From: Bacteroidota bacterium
GTDB lineage: Bacteria; Bacteroidota; Ignavibacteria; Ignavibacteriales; Melioribacteraceae
Assembly (NCBI GenBank): GCA_018818065.1
Contig: JAHISV010000003.1
Location: forward strand, 62,001 to 126,000
Length of the DNA stretch: 64,000 nucleotides
Direction of reading: 5' to 3'
A program made the translations under genes and the position numbers. This document shows positions 49,650-59,589 of this stretch, piece after piece. Under the pieces are notes generated by a model. It saw only the letters and a program-made list of their open reading frames with translations. It made no database searches and had not been told where the DNA came from. Positions within the stretch are counted from its first letter, which is position 1, and every line of letters starts with the position of its first letter.

Positions 49650-52496
49650 GTGAGTGTGGTTATAAGAATATCATTTTTCCTTTCGCTAATTGCTGTTGTT
49701 TTTTTTACCTCCTGTAGTTCTTCGAGTTCGACAACTGATGATAGTGAGTTTGCAGATCAGGAAGAAACTGAGATTGTTGATAAATCAATGATTGTAAATG
49801 AAAAACTAGAAGAATCCAGACAGTTTTATCTTGATGCATTGAACAGTCAAAAAATGGGTAAAAGTGAATCAGCTGTAAACGCTTACGAGAATGCCCTATC
49901 GATGATAAATACCCTTAGCTACTACCCTGATATTGATGAAAATGAGGCGTACGTTGAACTCGAAAATTCCATTGTAGAAGATTATCAGCTTTTCATCCAA
50001 CAACTGGATGAACTCCCTGAAGGAGTCTCAATTTATGCGCTTGAAGAATGGATGAATAATAACGTCCCCGATATTGAGTTGGGTGATTATGATGCTGAAG
50101 AAAATATTGAGACTTTAGAGGTTATTACAATTGGTGATTTCAACCTTGAGGTTAATAGATATGTTGAAAAATATATAGAATATTTTACTGGAAAGGGACG
50201 CAAAAACATGCAGACCTGGCTAAGTAGATCCGGCAAATACTTTCCTATGATGGCCAGAGTATTTGCAGAAGAGCAGGTGCCTCAGCAGCTAATCTTTTTG
50301 AGTATGATGGAAAGCGGATTAAATCCTGAAGCAAGAAGTTGGGCTAAAGCAGTTGGCATGTGGCAATTTATCCGCTCAACTGCAAGACTTTACGATATGG
50401 AAGTGAACTTTTATGTTGATGATAGACGCGACCCTGAAAAAGCTACAAGAGCTGCTGCTAAATACTTACGCGACTTATATGTTTCGTTGAACAACTGGTA
50501 TTTGGCCCTAGCCTCTTACAATTGTGGGGAAGGCAGGGTTAGAAGAGGGATAAAAAAAGCTGATTCCAACAATTTTTGGAAGATAAGGGGTTTTTTACCA
50601 CGAGAAACAAGAAATTATGTGCCTCAATACATCGCTGTTACTATTATTGCCTCGAACCCTGCTAAATATGGTTTTGATAATGTAGATTACGAGCAGCCGG
50701 TTGAGTTGGTCACACATCTAATCAATGAAGCGATAGATCTGAACGTCTTAGCTAAGTGTGCAGGTATTCAACTTGAAACATTAAAATCACTCAACCCATC
50801 ATTGATTCAGCATTGTACGCCACCAAATTATACGGGTGGTTTTCCCTTAAATGTTCCAAAAATATCTTCAGAAGCTTTTCTCGATAATCTGAAACATGTT
50901 CCCGATGAAGCAAAGCTGCAATATGTTCTTCATAAAGTTAAAAAAGGAGAATCATTATCCGGAATAGCCCAGAAGTACAAGGTTCAGTTAAATCATTTGG
51001 CAAAAATTAACAGTATTTCTTCAAATTCAAGAATTTACCCAGGAGTCGATCTTAAAATACCACTATCGAATTTTACCAATGCTGATTTTGATCTTAATAC
51101 TGATATAATGATTGCGGTTGAAGATGAAATGAACGGAAAAGAGTCTACAGCTTCGTATAAATTAGTTCTGGAAGATATTGCAGATGAAGACAAATACTTG
51201 GATATATATAAAACTATTAGAGATGATTCAACAGAAGTAATGATTCCAGATAGCAGTGCAACGGTAACATATAAAGTTAAAAGCGGTGATAACCTTGTTG
51301 ATATAGCGGATCTTTTTGAAGCCAGAGTTTCTGATATTAGGAATTGGAATGACTTACCTTATACAGCTAGCATTCATGTTGGACAAGATCTTAAACTTTA
51401 TGTCCCTCAGGAAAAGAGGGAACATTTTGAAAAAATCACTGAATTATCGCGTACCCAAAAATTAGGTTTGATTTATTCAAACAACGGGGGGGAATGGATA
51501 ACCCATAAAGTAAGATGGGGTGAATCTTTATCAACAATAGCTTATAAATACGGACTAAAGGTATCCAAACTTCGTGAATGGAATAATATTCGCGGCAATA
51601 AAATATTTAAGGGGCAAAAACTTAAAGTATATGTCGGTGATAATGCCAATCAAGTTGTTAGTAATGATAATAATAACACTTCTCAAAACAACGAATCAAA
51701 TGTTAATACTGGTAATCATTCAAAGTATGTTATAAAAGCAGGCGACACTATAGGTGAAATTGCGGAAAAATATTCTGTATCTACATCCCAGATAAGAAGA
51801 TGGAATAAATTATCCTCGAACCGTATTGTTGCCGGAAAAACATTAAGAATTTATAGTGAGGATAATACTGGAAATGGCGAAGTTGAAGTTGCTGAGGAAG
51901 CAGTTGATAAGGGAGCCCATTTTGAATATACAGTAAAGCGAGGAGACACCCTCGGGCACATTTCTCTAAAATTTAAAGTTCCAACGAGTCAGCTGAGAAA
52001 ATGGAATAATCTGGAGACTAATAAAATTGTTGTTGGTGATATTATAAAAATCTATAAAAACAGAAATGTGACAGATGCCAACTCGCAACCGGATAAGACC
52101 TCAGACACAGCACAATCAATTAATAAAGAGAATAAAATTATTCACACGGTAAGAAGTGGACAAACACTCAGTCATGTTGCTACTGATTATAAAACAAAGA
52201 TTGCCCTGATAAAAGAATGGAATAATTTGTCAAATGATGAGATCCAGGTTGGGCAAAAACTGATTATTTATTCATCTGGTGCGCCTGATACAATGGCACA
52301 ATCAGATAATACTAAAAATGCAAAAGTTACTATACCAGAGAAGGGCTTAAAATATGTTGTTAAGGAAGGCGAGTCTCTTTGGCTGATCGCAAAAAATCAT
52401 GACTGTCGGGTTGATGATATAATTAAGTGGAATAACCTGAAGGATGATAAAATTAAACCAGGAGTTGAATTAGTTATTTTGAAAAGAGGTAATTGA
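49650..52496 (+). CDS. MltD-like lytic transglycosylase lipoprotein with seven LysM repeats
   Basis: The 948-residue protein has a lipobox ending at Cys22. A soluble stretch follows, then an SLT domain (about 200-330) with catalytic Glu221 in [15 protein letters not shown] near 236 and [13 protein letters not shown] near 288. It cleaves the glycan strand of peptidoglycan with formation of 1,6-anhydro ends. A degenerate LysM (364-405) and seven clear LysM repeats follow (first from about 424, last about 900-946), each with a G-[DEQ]-[TS]-[LI] and a WN or IN turn. E. coli MltD has two. It starts at GTG. A GTG at 49656 with better spacing from GGAG is equally possible. Confidence 0.92.
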   Translation: MSVVIRISFFLSLIAVVFFTSCSSSSSTTDDSEFADQEETEIVDKSMIVNEKLEESRQFYLDALNSQKMGKSESAVNAYENALSMINTLSYYPDIDENEAYVELENSIVEDYQLFIQQLDELPEGVSIYALEEWMNNNVPDIELGDYDAEENIETLEVITIGDFNLEVNRYVEKYIEYFTGKGRKNMQTWLSRSGKYFPMMARVFAEEQVPQQLIFLSMMESGLNPEARSWAKAVGMWQFIRSTARLYDMEVNFYVDDRRDPEKATRAAAKYLRDLYVSLNNWYLALASYNCGEGRVRRGIKKADSNNFWKIRGFLPRETRNYVPQYIAVTIIASNPAKYGFDNVDYEQPVELVTHLINEAIDLNVLAKCAGIQLETLKSLNPSLIQHCTPPNYTGGFPLNVPKISSEAFLDNLKHVPDEAKLQYVLHKVKKGESLSGIAQKYKVQLNHLAKINSISSNSRIYPGVDLKIPLSNFTNADFDLNTDIMIAVEDEMNGKESTASYKLVLEDIADEDKYLDIYKTIRDDSTEVMIPDSSATVTYKVKSGDNLVDIADLFEARVSDIRNWNDLPYTASIHVGQDLKLYVPQEKREHFEKITELSRTQKLGLIYSNNGGEWITHKVRWGESLSTIAYKYGLKVSKLREWNNIRGNKIFKGQKLKVYVGDNANQVVSNDNNNTSQNNESNVNTGNHSKYVIKAGDTIGEIAEKYSVSTSQIRRWNKLSSNRIVAGKTLRIYSEDNTGNGEVEVAEEAVDKGAHFEYTVKRGDTLGHISLKFKVPTSQLRKWNNLETNKIVVGDIIKIYKNRNVTDANSQPDKTSDTAQSINKENKIIHTVRSGQTLSHVATDYKTKIALIKEWNNLSNDEIQVGQKLIIYSSGAPDTMAQSDNTKNAKVTIPEKGLKYVVKEGESLWLIAKNHDCRVDDIIKWNNLKDDKIKPGVELVILKRGN

Positions 52497-52506
52497 TTTA
52501 TATCTT
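52479..52506 (+). promoter_or_regulatory. Candidate promoter of the thiamin operon
   Basis: TTGAAA (52479-52484) and TATCTT (52501-52506) with a 16-base spacer overlap the end of the transglycosylase gene. A start near 52513 would place the riboswitch at the 5' end of the RNA. Confidence 0.45.
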
Positions 52507-52525
52507 TTGAGTACGTTTTAAAAGT

Positions 52526-52605
52526 CGTTAGGGGTGCTCTCGATTATCGAGCTGCTGAGATCAAACCCTGAAACCTGATCTGGATAATGCCAGCGTAGGG
52601 AAGCG
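52526..52605 (+). ncRNA. TPP riboswitch (THI box)
   Basis: The conserved core is present in order: GGGGTGC, CTGAGA, ACCC, then ACCTGATCTGGATAATGCC and GCGTAGGGAA, closed by a short P1 stem (CGTT with AGCG). Thiamin pyrophosphate binding to such RNAs shuts off downstream thiamin genes. An intrinsic terminator lies 18 bases downstream and the next genes are a TonB receptor, thiN and a symporter, which fits. Confidence 0.95.
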
Positions 52606-52623
52606 GAAAGAATAATTGGTGTT

Positions 52624-52650
52624 GCCGTTTCTCAAGAAACGGCTTTTTTA
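52624..52650 (+). terminator. Riboswitch-controlled transcription terminator
   Basis: GCCGTTTC (52624-52631) pairs with GAAACGGC (52636-52643) around TCAA and is followed by six T. It sits between the TPP aptamer and the TonB receptor start, so it is the likely expression platform. Confidence 0.88.
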
Positions 52651-52678
52651 TTTCTCATACTATTTATGGAGTTATGAA

Positions 52679-55156
52679 ATGAAACACATAGTTATTCTTT
52701 TATTTTTCCTGCTATCCCAACTTTCAGCTAAGGATCTAATTAAAGGTATTGTTAAAAGTGAGGGGAACTTAAAACCACTCGAGTTGGCAAATATTTTCCT
52801 TAAAGGAACTGCATTTGGTACAACATCCAACAAGGAAGGAGTTTTCGAGCTAAGTGCTTCATTCAAGGAAGATGACATTCTCTCTATCAGTTATCTTGGC
52901 TATATCACGGAAGAGATTAAGCTGAGCGATCTTGGAGCCAATATTAATGAGATTATCCTTTCACCAAAAGTTTTATCGAGCCAGTCAGTACTTGTTGAAA
53001 GTGCAATTGCAAAAAAAGGAGAATCTCCCGTTACCTTTGATGTAATTGAGAGAAAAGACATTGAAGCGAACTATACTATTCAGGATATTCCTGAATACTT
53101 AAGTACATTGCCATCAACAACCTTTTATTCGGAAGGAGGTAATGGTATTGGTTACAACTACCTTAGTATCCGTGGATTCGACCAGAGAAGAGTTTCAGTG
53201 TCAATAAACGGGATCCCGCAAAATGATCCTGAAGATCATAATGTTTATTGGATTGACTTGCCCGACATACTGGAAAGTACTGGTTTTATTCAGGTACAGC
53301 GTGGCGCTGGCGCTGGAGTGGTTGGTTACCCGTCGGTTGGAGGGGCGATTAATATTATTACTTCTCCCTTCTCAAATGAAAAAAAGATTGAAATTTCCTC
53401 CGGGGTTGGCAGCTATAATACTCGTAAGTACACAGCCTCTTTTTCAAGCGGATTAATAGACAATAAATATTCAATCTATGCAAAGATTGGTCAAGTACAA
53501 TCAAGCGGCTACAGAGACAGAAGTTGGAGTAGATTGAGTTCGTATAATATTTCTGCCGTAAGATATGATAAGAACATCACAACTCAAATCAACATTTATG
53601 GCGGTCCTCTTGAAGATGGACTGGTTTATAATGGTGTTGCTAAATTTGCCATTAAGGATAGAGATTTACGAAAAGAGAACCTAAGCTGGTGGGGTGCAGC
53701 CGACAATGAATATCTATACAAAGGAGTAAGAAGAGCTGAAGAGATTGAAAATTTTTCTCAACCTCATTTGGAATTATTAAATGAATTTAATATTAGTGAA
53801 TCCGTAACCTTAAATTCGGCCTTATTTTTAATCATCGGAAATGGGTTCTTCGATTATGATGGTTCCTGGGGATCTTATTCTTATTTCAGACTGACACCTG
53901 AAAATGGCTTTGATGTTCAGGATGATCTCGATAATACTTTCTCATCAAATGCCTTAATACGTGCACGTGTTGAGAATAAGCATTGGGGCTGGATTCCAAG
54001 ACTGAGTATTAAACATGATAATGGACAGCTTATTATTGGTGGCGAACTTAGATTTCATAATTCTGTTCACTGGGGAAGTATAATTCATGGTGATAATCTG
54101 CCAACAGGTGTTACACGAGATTACAGGTATTACTATTATGAAGGCGGAAATGATATAATGAACTTTTTCGTAAACGAAAACTGGAAATTCAATGAACAAT
54201 TAAGCTTCCTTGCAGAAGCACAGTTAGCATATCATAACTATAAAATCGCAAATGAAAAGTACCTTGATAATGAATTTGAATTCAGCGAAATATATCTGAA
54301 TCCCAGAGTAGGCGTTAACTATAAGTTTACTACGGAATTTAATACATATCTGGCTTTTGCCAGAGTTACCAGAGAACCACGATTAAAGAATTATTATGAT
54401 GCTGCCGAATCTAGTGGCGGGGCTTTACCAAATTTCAGATTCAATAGTGATTTGATATACGATTTTGAAGATCCGATCATTGAACCGGAAACCATGAATG
54501 ATTTTGAACTTGGTGCAACTTATCAGAATGAAAATTACTCATTAACAGCTAATTTTTTCTATATGCAGTTTACCAATGAAATTGTTAAGAATGGTCATTT
54601 GGATAGATTCGGACAACCTATGACTGGTAATATGGAGGAGACCCTTCATACAGGTATTGAACTTTCCGGATCGACCAAATTGTCTTCAAATCTTGATCTG
54701 GTATTTAACGCCACTTATAGCAAAAACTATATTGTTAATGGCATTCAGTATCTTGATGAAATAGAGAGCATAGATCTTTCAGATAACAGTATCAATGGTT
54801 TCCCTGAAATGATTGCCAATCTTTTGGTAAAGTATAACCAAGATGGGTTTTATAGTCAGCTTACTCTGAAATATGTTGGTGATTATTATTCGGATAATTA
54901 TTCTGACGAGTTAAATAATTACCTTATCGTACATCCTGACTTTGTTGATTATACTGATAACAAAGTTGATTCTTATTTTGTCGCAAATGCAATTGTCAGT
55001 TATGAATTCATGCCATCGGATTCATTTGGACCAATAAAAATATTTGGACAGGTAAATAATATATTTGATAACTTATACGCAGCTCATGCAGTTGGTAAAG
55101 AATATTTCCCGGCCGCCGAAAGAAACTTCTTCGTAGGAATGAAATTAGGTCTATAA
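52679..55156 (+). CDS. TonB-dependent outer-membrane receptor, probably for thiamin
   Basis: The 825-residue receptor starts at ATG 52679 with GGAG seven bases upstream. An upstream TTG at 52616 would overlap the terminator hairpin and is rejected. After a signal peptide comes a CarboxypepD_reg-like domain (about 20-100), a plug domain with YLSIRGFDQRRVSVSINGIP and RGAGAGVVGYPSVGGAINII, and a long beta-barrel ending in the FVGMKLGL terminal strand. TonB receptors use inner-membrane proton force to import ligands. Control by the TPP riboswitch and coupling to thiN indicate thiamin or a phosphate ester as the ligand (inference). Confidence 0.9.
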   Translation: MKHIVILLFFLLSQLSAKDLIKGIVKSEGNLKPLELANIFLKGTAFGTTSNKEGVFELSASFKEDDILSISYLGYITEEIKLSDLGANINEIILSPKVLSSQSVLVESAIAKKGESPVTFDVIERKDIEANYTIQDIPEYLSTLPSTTFYSEGGNGIGYNYLSIRGFDQRRVSVSINGIPQNDPEDHNVYWIDLPDILESTGFIQVQRGAGAGVVGYPSVGGAINIITSPFSNEKKIEISSGVGSYNTRKYTASFSSGLIDNKYSIYAKIGQVQSSGYRDRSWSRLSSYNISAVRYDKNITTQINIYGGPLEDGLVYNGVAKFAIKDRDLRKENLSWWGAADNEYLYKGVRRAEEIENFSQPHLELLNEFNISESVTLNSALFLIIGNGFFDYDGSWGSYSYFRLTPENGFDVQDDLDNTFSSNALIRARVENKHWGWIPRLSIKHDNGQLIIGGELRFHNSVHWGSIIHGDNLPTGVTRDYRYYYYEGGNDIMNFFVNENWKFNEQLSFLAEAQLAYHNYKIANEKYLDNEFEFSEIYLNPRVGVNYKFTTEFNTYLAFARVTREPRLKNYYDAAESSGGALPNFRFNSDLIYDFEDPIIEPETMNDFELGATYQNENYSLTANFFYMQFTNEIVKNGHLDRFGQPMTGNMEETLHTGIELSGSTKLSSNLDLVFNATYSKNYIVNGIQYLDEIESIDLSDNSINGFPEMIANLLVKYNQDGFYSQLTLKYVGDYYSDNYSDELNNYLIVHPDFVDYTDNKVDSYFVANAIVSYEFMPSDSFGPIKIFGQVNNIFDNLYAAHAVGKEYFPAAERNFFVGMKLGL

Positions 55157-55821
55157 TGAATCAGTGCATAATTATCGCAAATGGCGATTTACCTAAAAAA
55201 AGTGATATAAACTATTTACGTAATAATGGATTTGATACCCTCATCTGTGCAGATGGGGGTGCAAATTCTACTTATAAATTAGATCTGATTCCCGATATAG
55301 TAATTGGAGACTTAGACTCAATAAGGGACGACGTTAAGGAGTATTATTCCAGAGAACAAGTTCCTATTAAGTTAATCAAACGACAAAATGATACTGATGT
55401 TGAAAAATGCATAAAATATGCTATCAATAATAACTGTAAACGGGCAGTTTTACTGGGAGCGACCGGTGACCGTCTTGATCATTCTTTTTGTAACATCGGG
55501 ATAACTCTAAAGTATTTCGATAAAATTAGAATTGATATTCTTCATCAGAAATCTTTCTTATCGGCATATAACGGAAAGATCGTTTTAGAGACTGATAAGG
55601 GCGAAACGATCTCAATATATGGAGTAAGTAATATTACAAAATTCTCTTCTAAAGGATTGAAGTATCCATTGAAATTAGCTTCACTTGCCTTTGGCTTAAA
55701 AGAAAGCACCAGTAACGTTGCAATGGGAAAGGAAATTGAATTAATAATTAAACAGGGTCCCGGTCTTGTAATACGTGACTTTAAGGTGATGAGAGATAAT
55801 GGTTTCCTTTTCAAATCTTGA
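55156..55821 (+). CDS. thiN: Thiamin pyrophosphokinase
   Basis: The 221-residue enzyme transfers pyrophosphate from ATP to thiamin, making the cofactor directly from imported thiamin. ADGGANSTYKLDLIPDIVIGDLDSI (residues about 30-56 in two blocks) and GATGDRLDHSF near 102 are the family's substrate and metal-binding motifs. Length is normal. It overlaps the receptor stop by one base (taATGa) and the symporter start by 23 bases, so all three are coupled and under the TPP riboswitch. Confidence 0.94.
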   Translation: MNQCIIIANGDLPKKSDINYLRNNGFDTLICADGGANSTYKLDLIPDIVIGDLDSIRDDVKEYYSREQVPIKLIKRQNDTDVEKCIKYAINNNCKRAVLLGATGDRLDHSFCNIGITLKYFDKIRIDILHQKSFLSAYNGKIVLETDKGETISIYGVSNITKFSSKGLKYPLKLASLAFGLKESTSNVAMGKEIELIIKQGPGLVIRDFKVMRDNGFLFKS

Positions 55822-57175
55822 TATAGTAATTATTGCTACATTTTTTCTGATCATGACTATAATTGGTTTTATTCCCCGAGGGAAGGGGAGTAATGAGGAT
55901 TATCTGTTATCGGGGAGAAAGGTCGGACTTTTTCTTTTTGTTCTGACAAATGTCGCAACATGGTACGGTGGAATCCTGGGGGTTGGCGAGTTCACCTACA
56001 GATATGGAATTGTAAGCTGGTTCACTCAAGGATTACCTTATTATATCTTTGCCATAATTTTTGCCATATTCTTTGCTGACAAGATAAGAAAAGCCTCTCT
56101 TTTTACTATTCCTGATAAAATTACAGAAGTGTATGGAAGAAAATTAGGACTAATCACTTCTGGTTTAATCTTTATACTCGTTTCACCAGCTCCTTATTTA
56201 TTAATGATTGGCAGTCTTCTGTCCATGATATTTAATATTCCCCTTTTATATTCCTTAATAATAGGTGCGTTCTTTTCTGTTATTTATCTCTTCAGGGGAG
56301 GTTATAAAGCAGACATCCTTACTGATGCGTTTGAGTTCTTTATCATGTTTATCGGATTTATAGTTATTGTGGTAGTTGCGTATATCAATTATGGCGGTAT
56401 TGATTTTTTGTCTTCAAATCTGCCAGTCAATCATCTCGATCTGACAGGCGGTTCATCTCCAACATTCATACTTGTCTGGTTTTTGATAGCGCTTTGGACT
56501 TTTGCCGATCCGGGATTTCACCAGAGATGCTATTCTGCTGAAACCGGATCAATTGCTAAAAAAGGAATTATCATTTCCGTGTTCTTTTGGGCATTATTCG
56601 ATTTTTTAACAACTTCAACAGGGCTTTATTCGCGTGCCATATTGCCGGGAATGGAAAACCCTGTTATATCTTTCCCTTTACTTGCCGAAAAGATTTTAGG
56701 CTCGGGCCTAAAAGGATTATTTTATGCCGCGCTATTTGCAACCATACTTTCCACAATGAATAGTTTCCTTTTTATAAGCGCCACAACTTTCAGCAATGAT
56801 TTTATAAAGAAATTAAAACCAGATGCCAAAGAAGAGAATGTAAAGAAATACACACGATGGGGATTGTTATTCACATCTATTATCTCAATAGTATTCGCAT
56901 ATTATGCTGAATCGGTTATTGGGCTATGGTATACAATTGGAAGCATGTGCATTCCCGGTTTAATCTTTGTAGTTGTCACTTCATATTATGAAAGGTTCAG
57001 GCTGACAGACCGAATGGCACTTTTACAGGTTGTAATAGCAACAAGTGCAAGTTTGATATGGTATTTACTCCGGCAGAATATTCAGATGAGCTATCTCTCT
57101 GATTTAGAACCGATGGTGGTGGGTTTAATATTTGCTATGTTAATACAATTTATTGGAAAGAAAAGGGTTCCGTAG
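55799..57175 (+). CDS. Sodium:solute symporter, candidate thiamin transporter
   Basis: The 458-residue protein has about 12-13 membrane helices and SSS-family landmarks: the N-terminal YLLSGRKVGLF, TNVATWYGGILGVGEFTYRYG near residue 50, and ADPGFHQRCYSAE near 236. SSS proteins import organic solutes with sodium. Because it is the third gene of a TPP-riboswitch operon with receptor and kinase, thiamin is the likely substrate. Predicted SSS-type thiamin carriers (ThiV) have been proposed in other bacteria. The actual substrate has not been shown here. Confidence 0.85.
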   Translation: MVSFSNLDIVIIATFFLIMTIIGFIPRGKGSNEDYLLSGRKVGLFLFVLTNVATWYGGILGVGEFTYRYGIVSWFTQGLPYYIFAIIFAIFFADKIRKASLFTIPDKITEVYGRKLGLITSGLIFILVSPAPYLLMIGSLLSMIFNIPLLYSLIIGAFFSVIYLFRGGYKADILTDAFEFFIMFIGFIVIVVVAYINYGGIDFLSSNLPVNHLDLTGGSSPTFILVWFLIALWTFADPGFHQRCYSAETGSIAKKGIIISVFFWALFDFLTTSTGLYSRAILPGMENPVISFPLLAEKILGSGLKGLFYAALFATILSTMNSFLFISATTFSNDFIKKLKPDAKEENVKKYTRWGLLFTSIISIVFAYYAESVIGLWYTIGSMCIPGLIFVVVTSYYERFRLTDRMALLQVVIATSASLIWYLLRQNIQMSYLSDLEPMVVGLIFAMLIQFIGKKRVP

Positions 57176-57182
57176 AACCCTT
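57155..57182 (-). terminator. Terminator of the smpB-tyrS-pdaD unit
   Basis: AAGGGTTC (57163-57170) pairs with GAACCCTT (57175-57182) around CGTA. On the minus strand a T-rich tail follows (TTTTCTTT). It overlaps the last codons of the convergent symporter gene. Confidence 0.6.
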
Positions 57183-57192
57183 GAAAACTATT

Positions 57193-57738
57193 TTATGGAA
57201 GTAGAATTGCAGCAGCAATAACAGTAGTCCACAGACCTTCTTTATGTCCTTCTGCCGATTTAGTAACGTTAAAAGTTCTAACTATTTCGGTAGACATTTT
57301 GAAGAACTGCTCTTTTTCATTCCAGTTTTTGTCAGCGTCAAAATCAATTCCTAAGGTAGTTGCAAGCATAGAGGCAGCTAGATCTTCTGCATAATCACCG
57401 GCAACACTTTCTTTTTCACCAAAGGGATGATGTTCAGAAAGATAACCGTACATAGATTGATCAGCTGGGATGGCAGCACCAATAGAAGCAGCAATTAATC
57501 TATTTGGCTCATTTGTCGAATTTCTGGCCATAACGCAATGAACTATTTGACCAGGTTCCAATTCTTTCAATCCTTGCTTAAGCGCAACTTTTTTACAGTG
57601 CCCAGGGTAAATACTGCTAACTGTAACAAGATTGTATTTCTCAATTTGAGCATCGCGTAAAGCATCCTCAAATGAGGCCAAATACTCTTTGTGTCTTCCG
57701 ACACCCTTTGTAAAAAATATTTTCTTTGGAAGATACAA
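57193..57738 (-). CDS. pdaD: Pyruvoyl-dependent arginine decarboxylase
   Basis: PvlArgDC converts arginine to agmatine, the entry to polyamine synthesis. The 181-residue proenzyme cleaves itself between Ser41 and Ser42 (VTVSSIYPG), leaving a pyruvoyl group on the new N-terminus. The [21 protein letters not shown] segment and the [11 protein letters not shown] stretch are typical of the family, known from archaea, Chlamydia and several Bacteroidota. It starts at TTG with AAGGAG upstream. It lies 17 bases after tyrS. speB-like genes for the next step are not in the window. Confidence 0.9.
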   Translation of the reverse strand: MYLPKKIFFTKGVGRHKEYLASFEDALRDAQIEKYNLVTVSSIYPGHCKKVALKQGLKELEPGQIVHCVMARNSTNEPNRLIAASIGAAIPADQSMYGYLSEHHPFGEKESVAGDYAEDLAASMLATTLGIDFDADKNWNEKEQFFKMSTEIVRTFNVTKSAEGHKEGLWTTVIAAAILLP

Positions 57739-57755
57739 TTCCTTCTACTCCTTAA

Positions 57756-58982
57756 TTAATGTGCTAATAATTTCATGAATTTTCTTTTCCCGACTTTTAG
57801 AATCTGCTCATTATCAAAAACAACAGATTGAGCAATGTCGGATACTTTTTCGCCATCAATTGATACACCACCTTGCTGTACTAACCTTCTGGCTTCACCT
57901 TTTGAAGGAGCGAACTCAATTATAACAATTAAGTCAAGTATATTAGTTTCGCTTTCTTCGGATTTGTATTCTGGAATATCATCTGGTATTCCTTTATTAA
58001 TAAAAATATTATCAAATTCTTTTTCGGCTGCAATCGCTGCATCTGTATTATGATACATTTCAACTAATTTAGCGGCTAATGCACGTTTAATGTCCCGTGG
58101 ATTTGAAGAAGGATCTTCAAGTTTACTTTTAATCTCTTTTAGCTCCTCAATAGAGATATCAGTTGCCAACTCGTAATAAGTATAAATAAGTTCATCCGGA
58201 ATTCTTAAAGTCTTGCCAAAAATTTCTTTTGCTGGTTCGTCGATGCCAATGTAATTGTCATAAGATTTACTCATTTTCTCACTGCCATCGGTTCCAACAA
58301 GAAGCGGCATAGTAATAATAACCTGCGGCTCTTTTCCGTGCTCTCTTTGAATATCCCGTCCAACAAGTAAATTGAATTTTTGATCGGTGCCGCCAAGTTC
58401 AACGTCACTATTAATTGCAACAGAATCCATCGCCTGTGCGAGGGGATAGAGGATTTCGTGCATACTTATTGGAATTCCGCCTCTGAATCGTTTTGTAAAA
58501 TCATCTCTTTCCAACATACGAGCAACAGTATATTTAGAGGCAAGTCTGATAACATCTTCAAACTTCATTGTTCCAAGCCATTCGGAATTATAGACGATTT
58601 TCGTGTCAGAAGGATTAAGAATTTTTGCGGCCTGGTCTATATAAGATTTTGCATTATGACGTGCTTCCTCAAAAGTTAAGGGAGGGCGTGTGGCGTTTCT
58701 TCCGGATGGGTCACCGATCATTCCGGTAAAATCGCCAATGATAAGAATTGCCTGATGTCCTAATTCCTGAAACTGAGCAAGTTTTCTTAATACAACAGAA
58801 TGCCCAAGATGAAGATCCGGACGCGTAGGATCGCAGCCCAACTTGATATTAAGTCTTTTATTTTCTTTTATAGAATTTTCTAATTTTTTAACTAATTCCT
58901 CTTCCGGTATTATTTCGGATGTACCTCTTCTGATTACATCCATTTGTTCATTAATCGAAGGAAATATTAATTTGTTACTCAA
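57756..58982 (-). CDS. tyrS: Tyrosyl-tRNA synthetase
   Basis: This class I enzyme attaches tyrosine to tRNA-Tyr. The HIGH-type motif is GCDPTRPDLHLGHS near residue 50, the KMSKS loop reads EKMSKSYDN near residue 230, and a C-terminal S4 RNA-binding domain (APSKGEARRLVQQGGVSIDG) ends the protein. KMSKS rather than KFGKT-type loop places it in the TyrZ-like branch. I chose TTG 58982 (408 residues) because GGAG lies six bases upstream. The TTG at 58994 adds four residues. It lies between smpB and pdaD. Confidence 0.95.
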   Translation of the reverse strand: MSNKLIFPSINEQMDVIRRGTSEIIPEEELVKKLENSIKENKRLNIKLGCDPTRPDLHLGHSVVLRKLAQFQELGHQAILIIGDFTGMIGDPSGRNATRPPLTFEEARHNAKSYIDQAAKILNPSDTKIVYNSEWLGTMKFEDVIRLASKYTVARMLERDDFTKRFRGGIPISMHEILYPLAQAMDSVAINSDVELGGTDQKFNLLVGRDIQREHGKEPQVIITMPLLVGTDGSEKMSKSYDNYIGIDEPAKEIFGKTLRIPDELIYTYYELATDISIEELKEIKSKLEDPSSNPRDIKRALAAKLVEMYHNTDAAIAAEKEFDNIFINKGIPDDIPEYKSEESETNILDLIVIIEFAPSKGEARRLVQQGGVSIDGEKVSDIAQSVVFDNEQILKVGKRKFMKLLAH

Positions 58983-58996
58983 ACTAAACTCCAATA

Positions 58997-59449
58997 TTAA
59001 TTTTTTAAACTTCTGTCCAAATCTCTCTTGGCATCTTTTTTAGCAATATCGTCTCTTTTATCATATGACTTTTTGCCTTTTGCCACGGCAATCTCAACTT
59101 TAACACGACCATTTGTAAAATACATTCTTAACGGCACCAATGTACTTCCTTTTTCCAATACCGATCGATTCATCTTTTTTATTTCGCTTTTATTCAGAAG
59201 AAGCCTTCGGTCACGCATTGGTTCGTGATTACTAGTATTCCCGTGGTCATAAACGCCAATATGAGCACCGATCAACCACACTTCACCATTTCTTATGGTT
59301 GCATAGCAATCAACAAGATTGGCTTTTCCCTGACGAAGAGACTTAACCTCGGTTCCCAGCAAAGAAATACCAGCCTCATAAGTCTGACTGATTGCATAGT
59401 CATACCTTGCTCTTCTATTAACCGTTATATTTTTTTCTACCTGTTGCAA
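58997..59449 (-). CDS. smpB: SsrA-binding protein
   Basis: SmpB binds tmRNA and delivers it to stalled ribosomes. Readable motifs are NRRARYDYAI near the start, the GTEVKSLRQGKANL block, the YDHGNTSNHEPMRDRRLLL segment, and the C-terminal AKGKKSYDKRD followed by a basic tail. I place the start at TTG 59449 (150 residues) because family members begin about 10 residues before the NxRAR motif. A TTG at 59503 (168 residues) is possible, and neither has a good ribosome-binding site. The tmRNA gene itself is not seen here. Confidence 0.92.
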   Translation of the reverse strand: MQQVEKNITVNRRARYDYAISQTYEAGISLLGTEVKSLRQGKANLVDCYATIRNGEVWLIGAHIGVYDHGNTSNHEPMRDRRLLLNKSEIKKMNRSVLEKGSTLVPLRMYFTNGRVKVEIAVAKGKKSYDKRDDIAKKDAKRDLDRSLKN

Positions 59450-59589
59450 GCTATTTTCAATAATGTTTGTAAATATGGAATATTCAATATTTCTGAAAAT
59501 CAATCAGGGAAATTAAATAAAAAATGACATGGAATAAAAGAATCATTTTTACCGATGGCAATAACATTTAAAAGTTCGTTATCTTTGTT

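Noticed and set aside
50930..52490. Regularly repeated segments considered as a possible CRISPR or DNA repeat array
   Set aside because: The repeats are LysM domains at protein level. The DNA is diverged between repeats and spacing follows the reading frame.
52616..52678. Upstream TTG start for the TonB receptor
   Set aside because: It overlaps the riboswitch terminator and adds residues before a proper signal peptide. ATG 52679 has a good ribosome-binding site.
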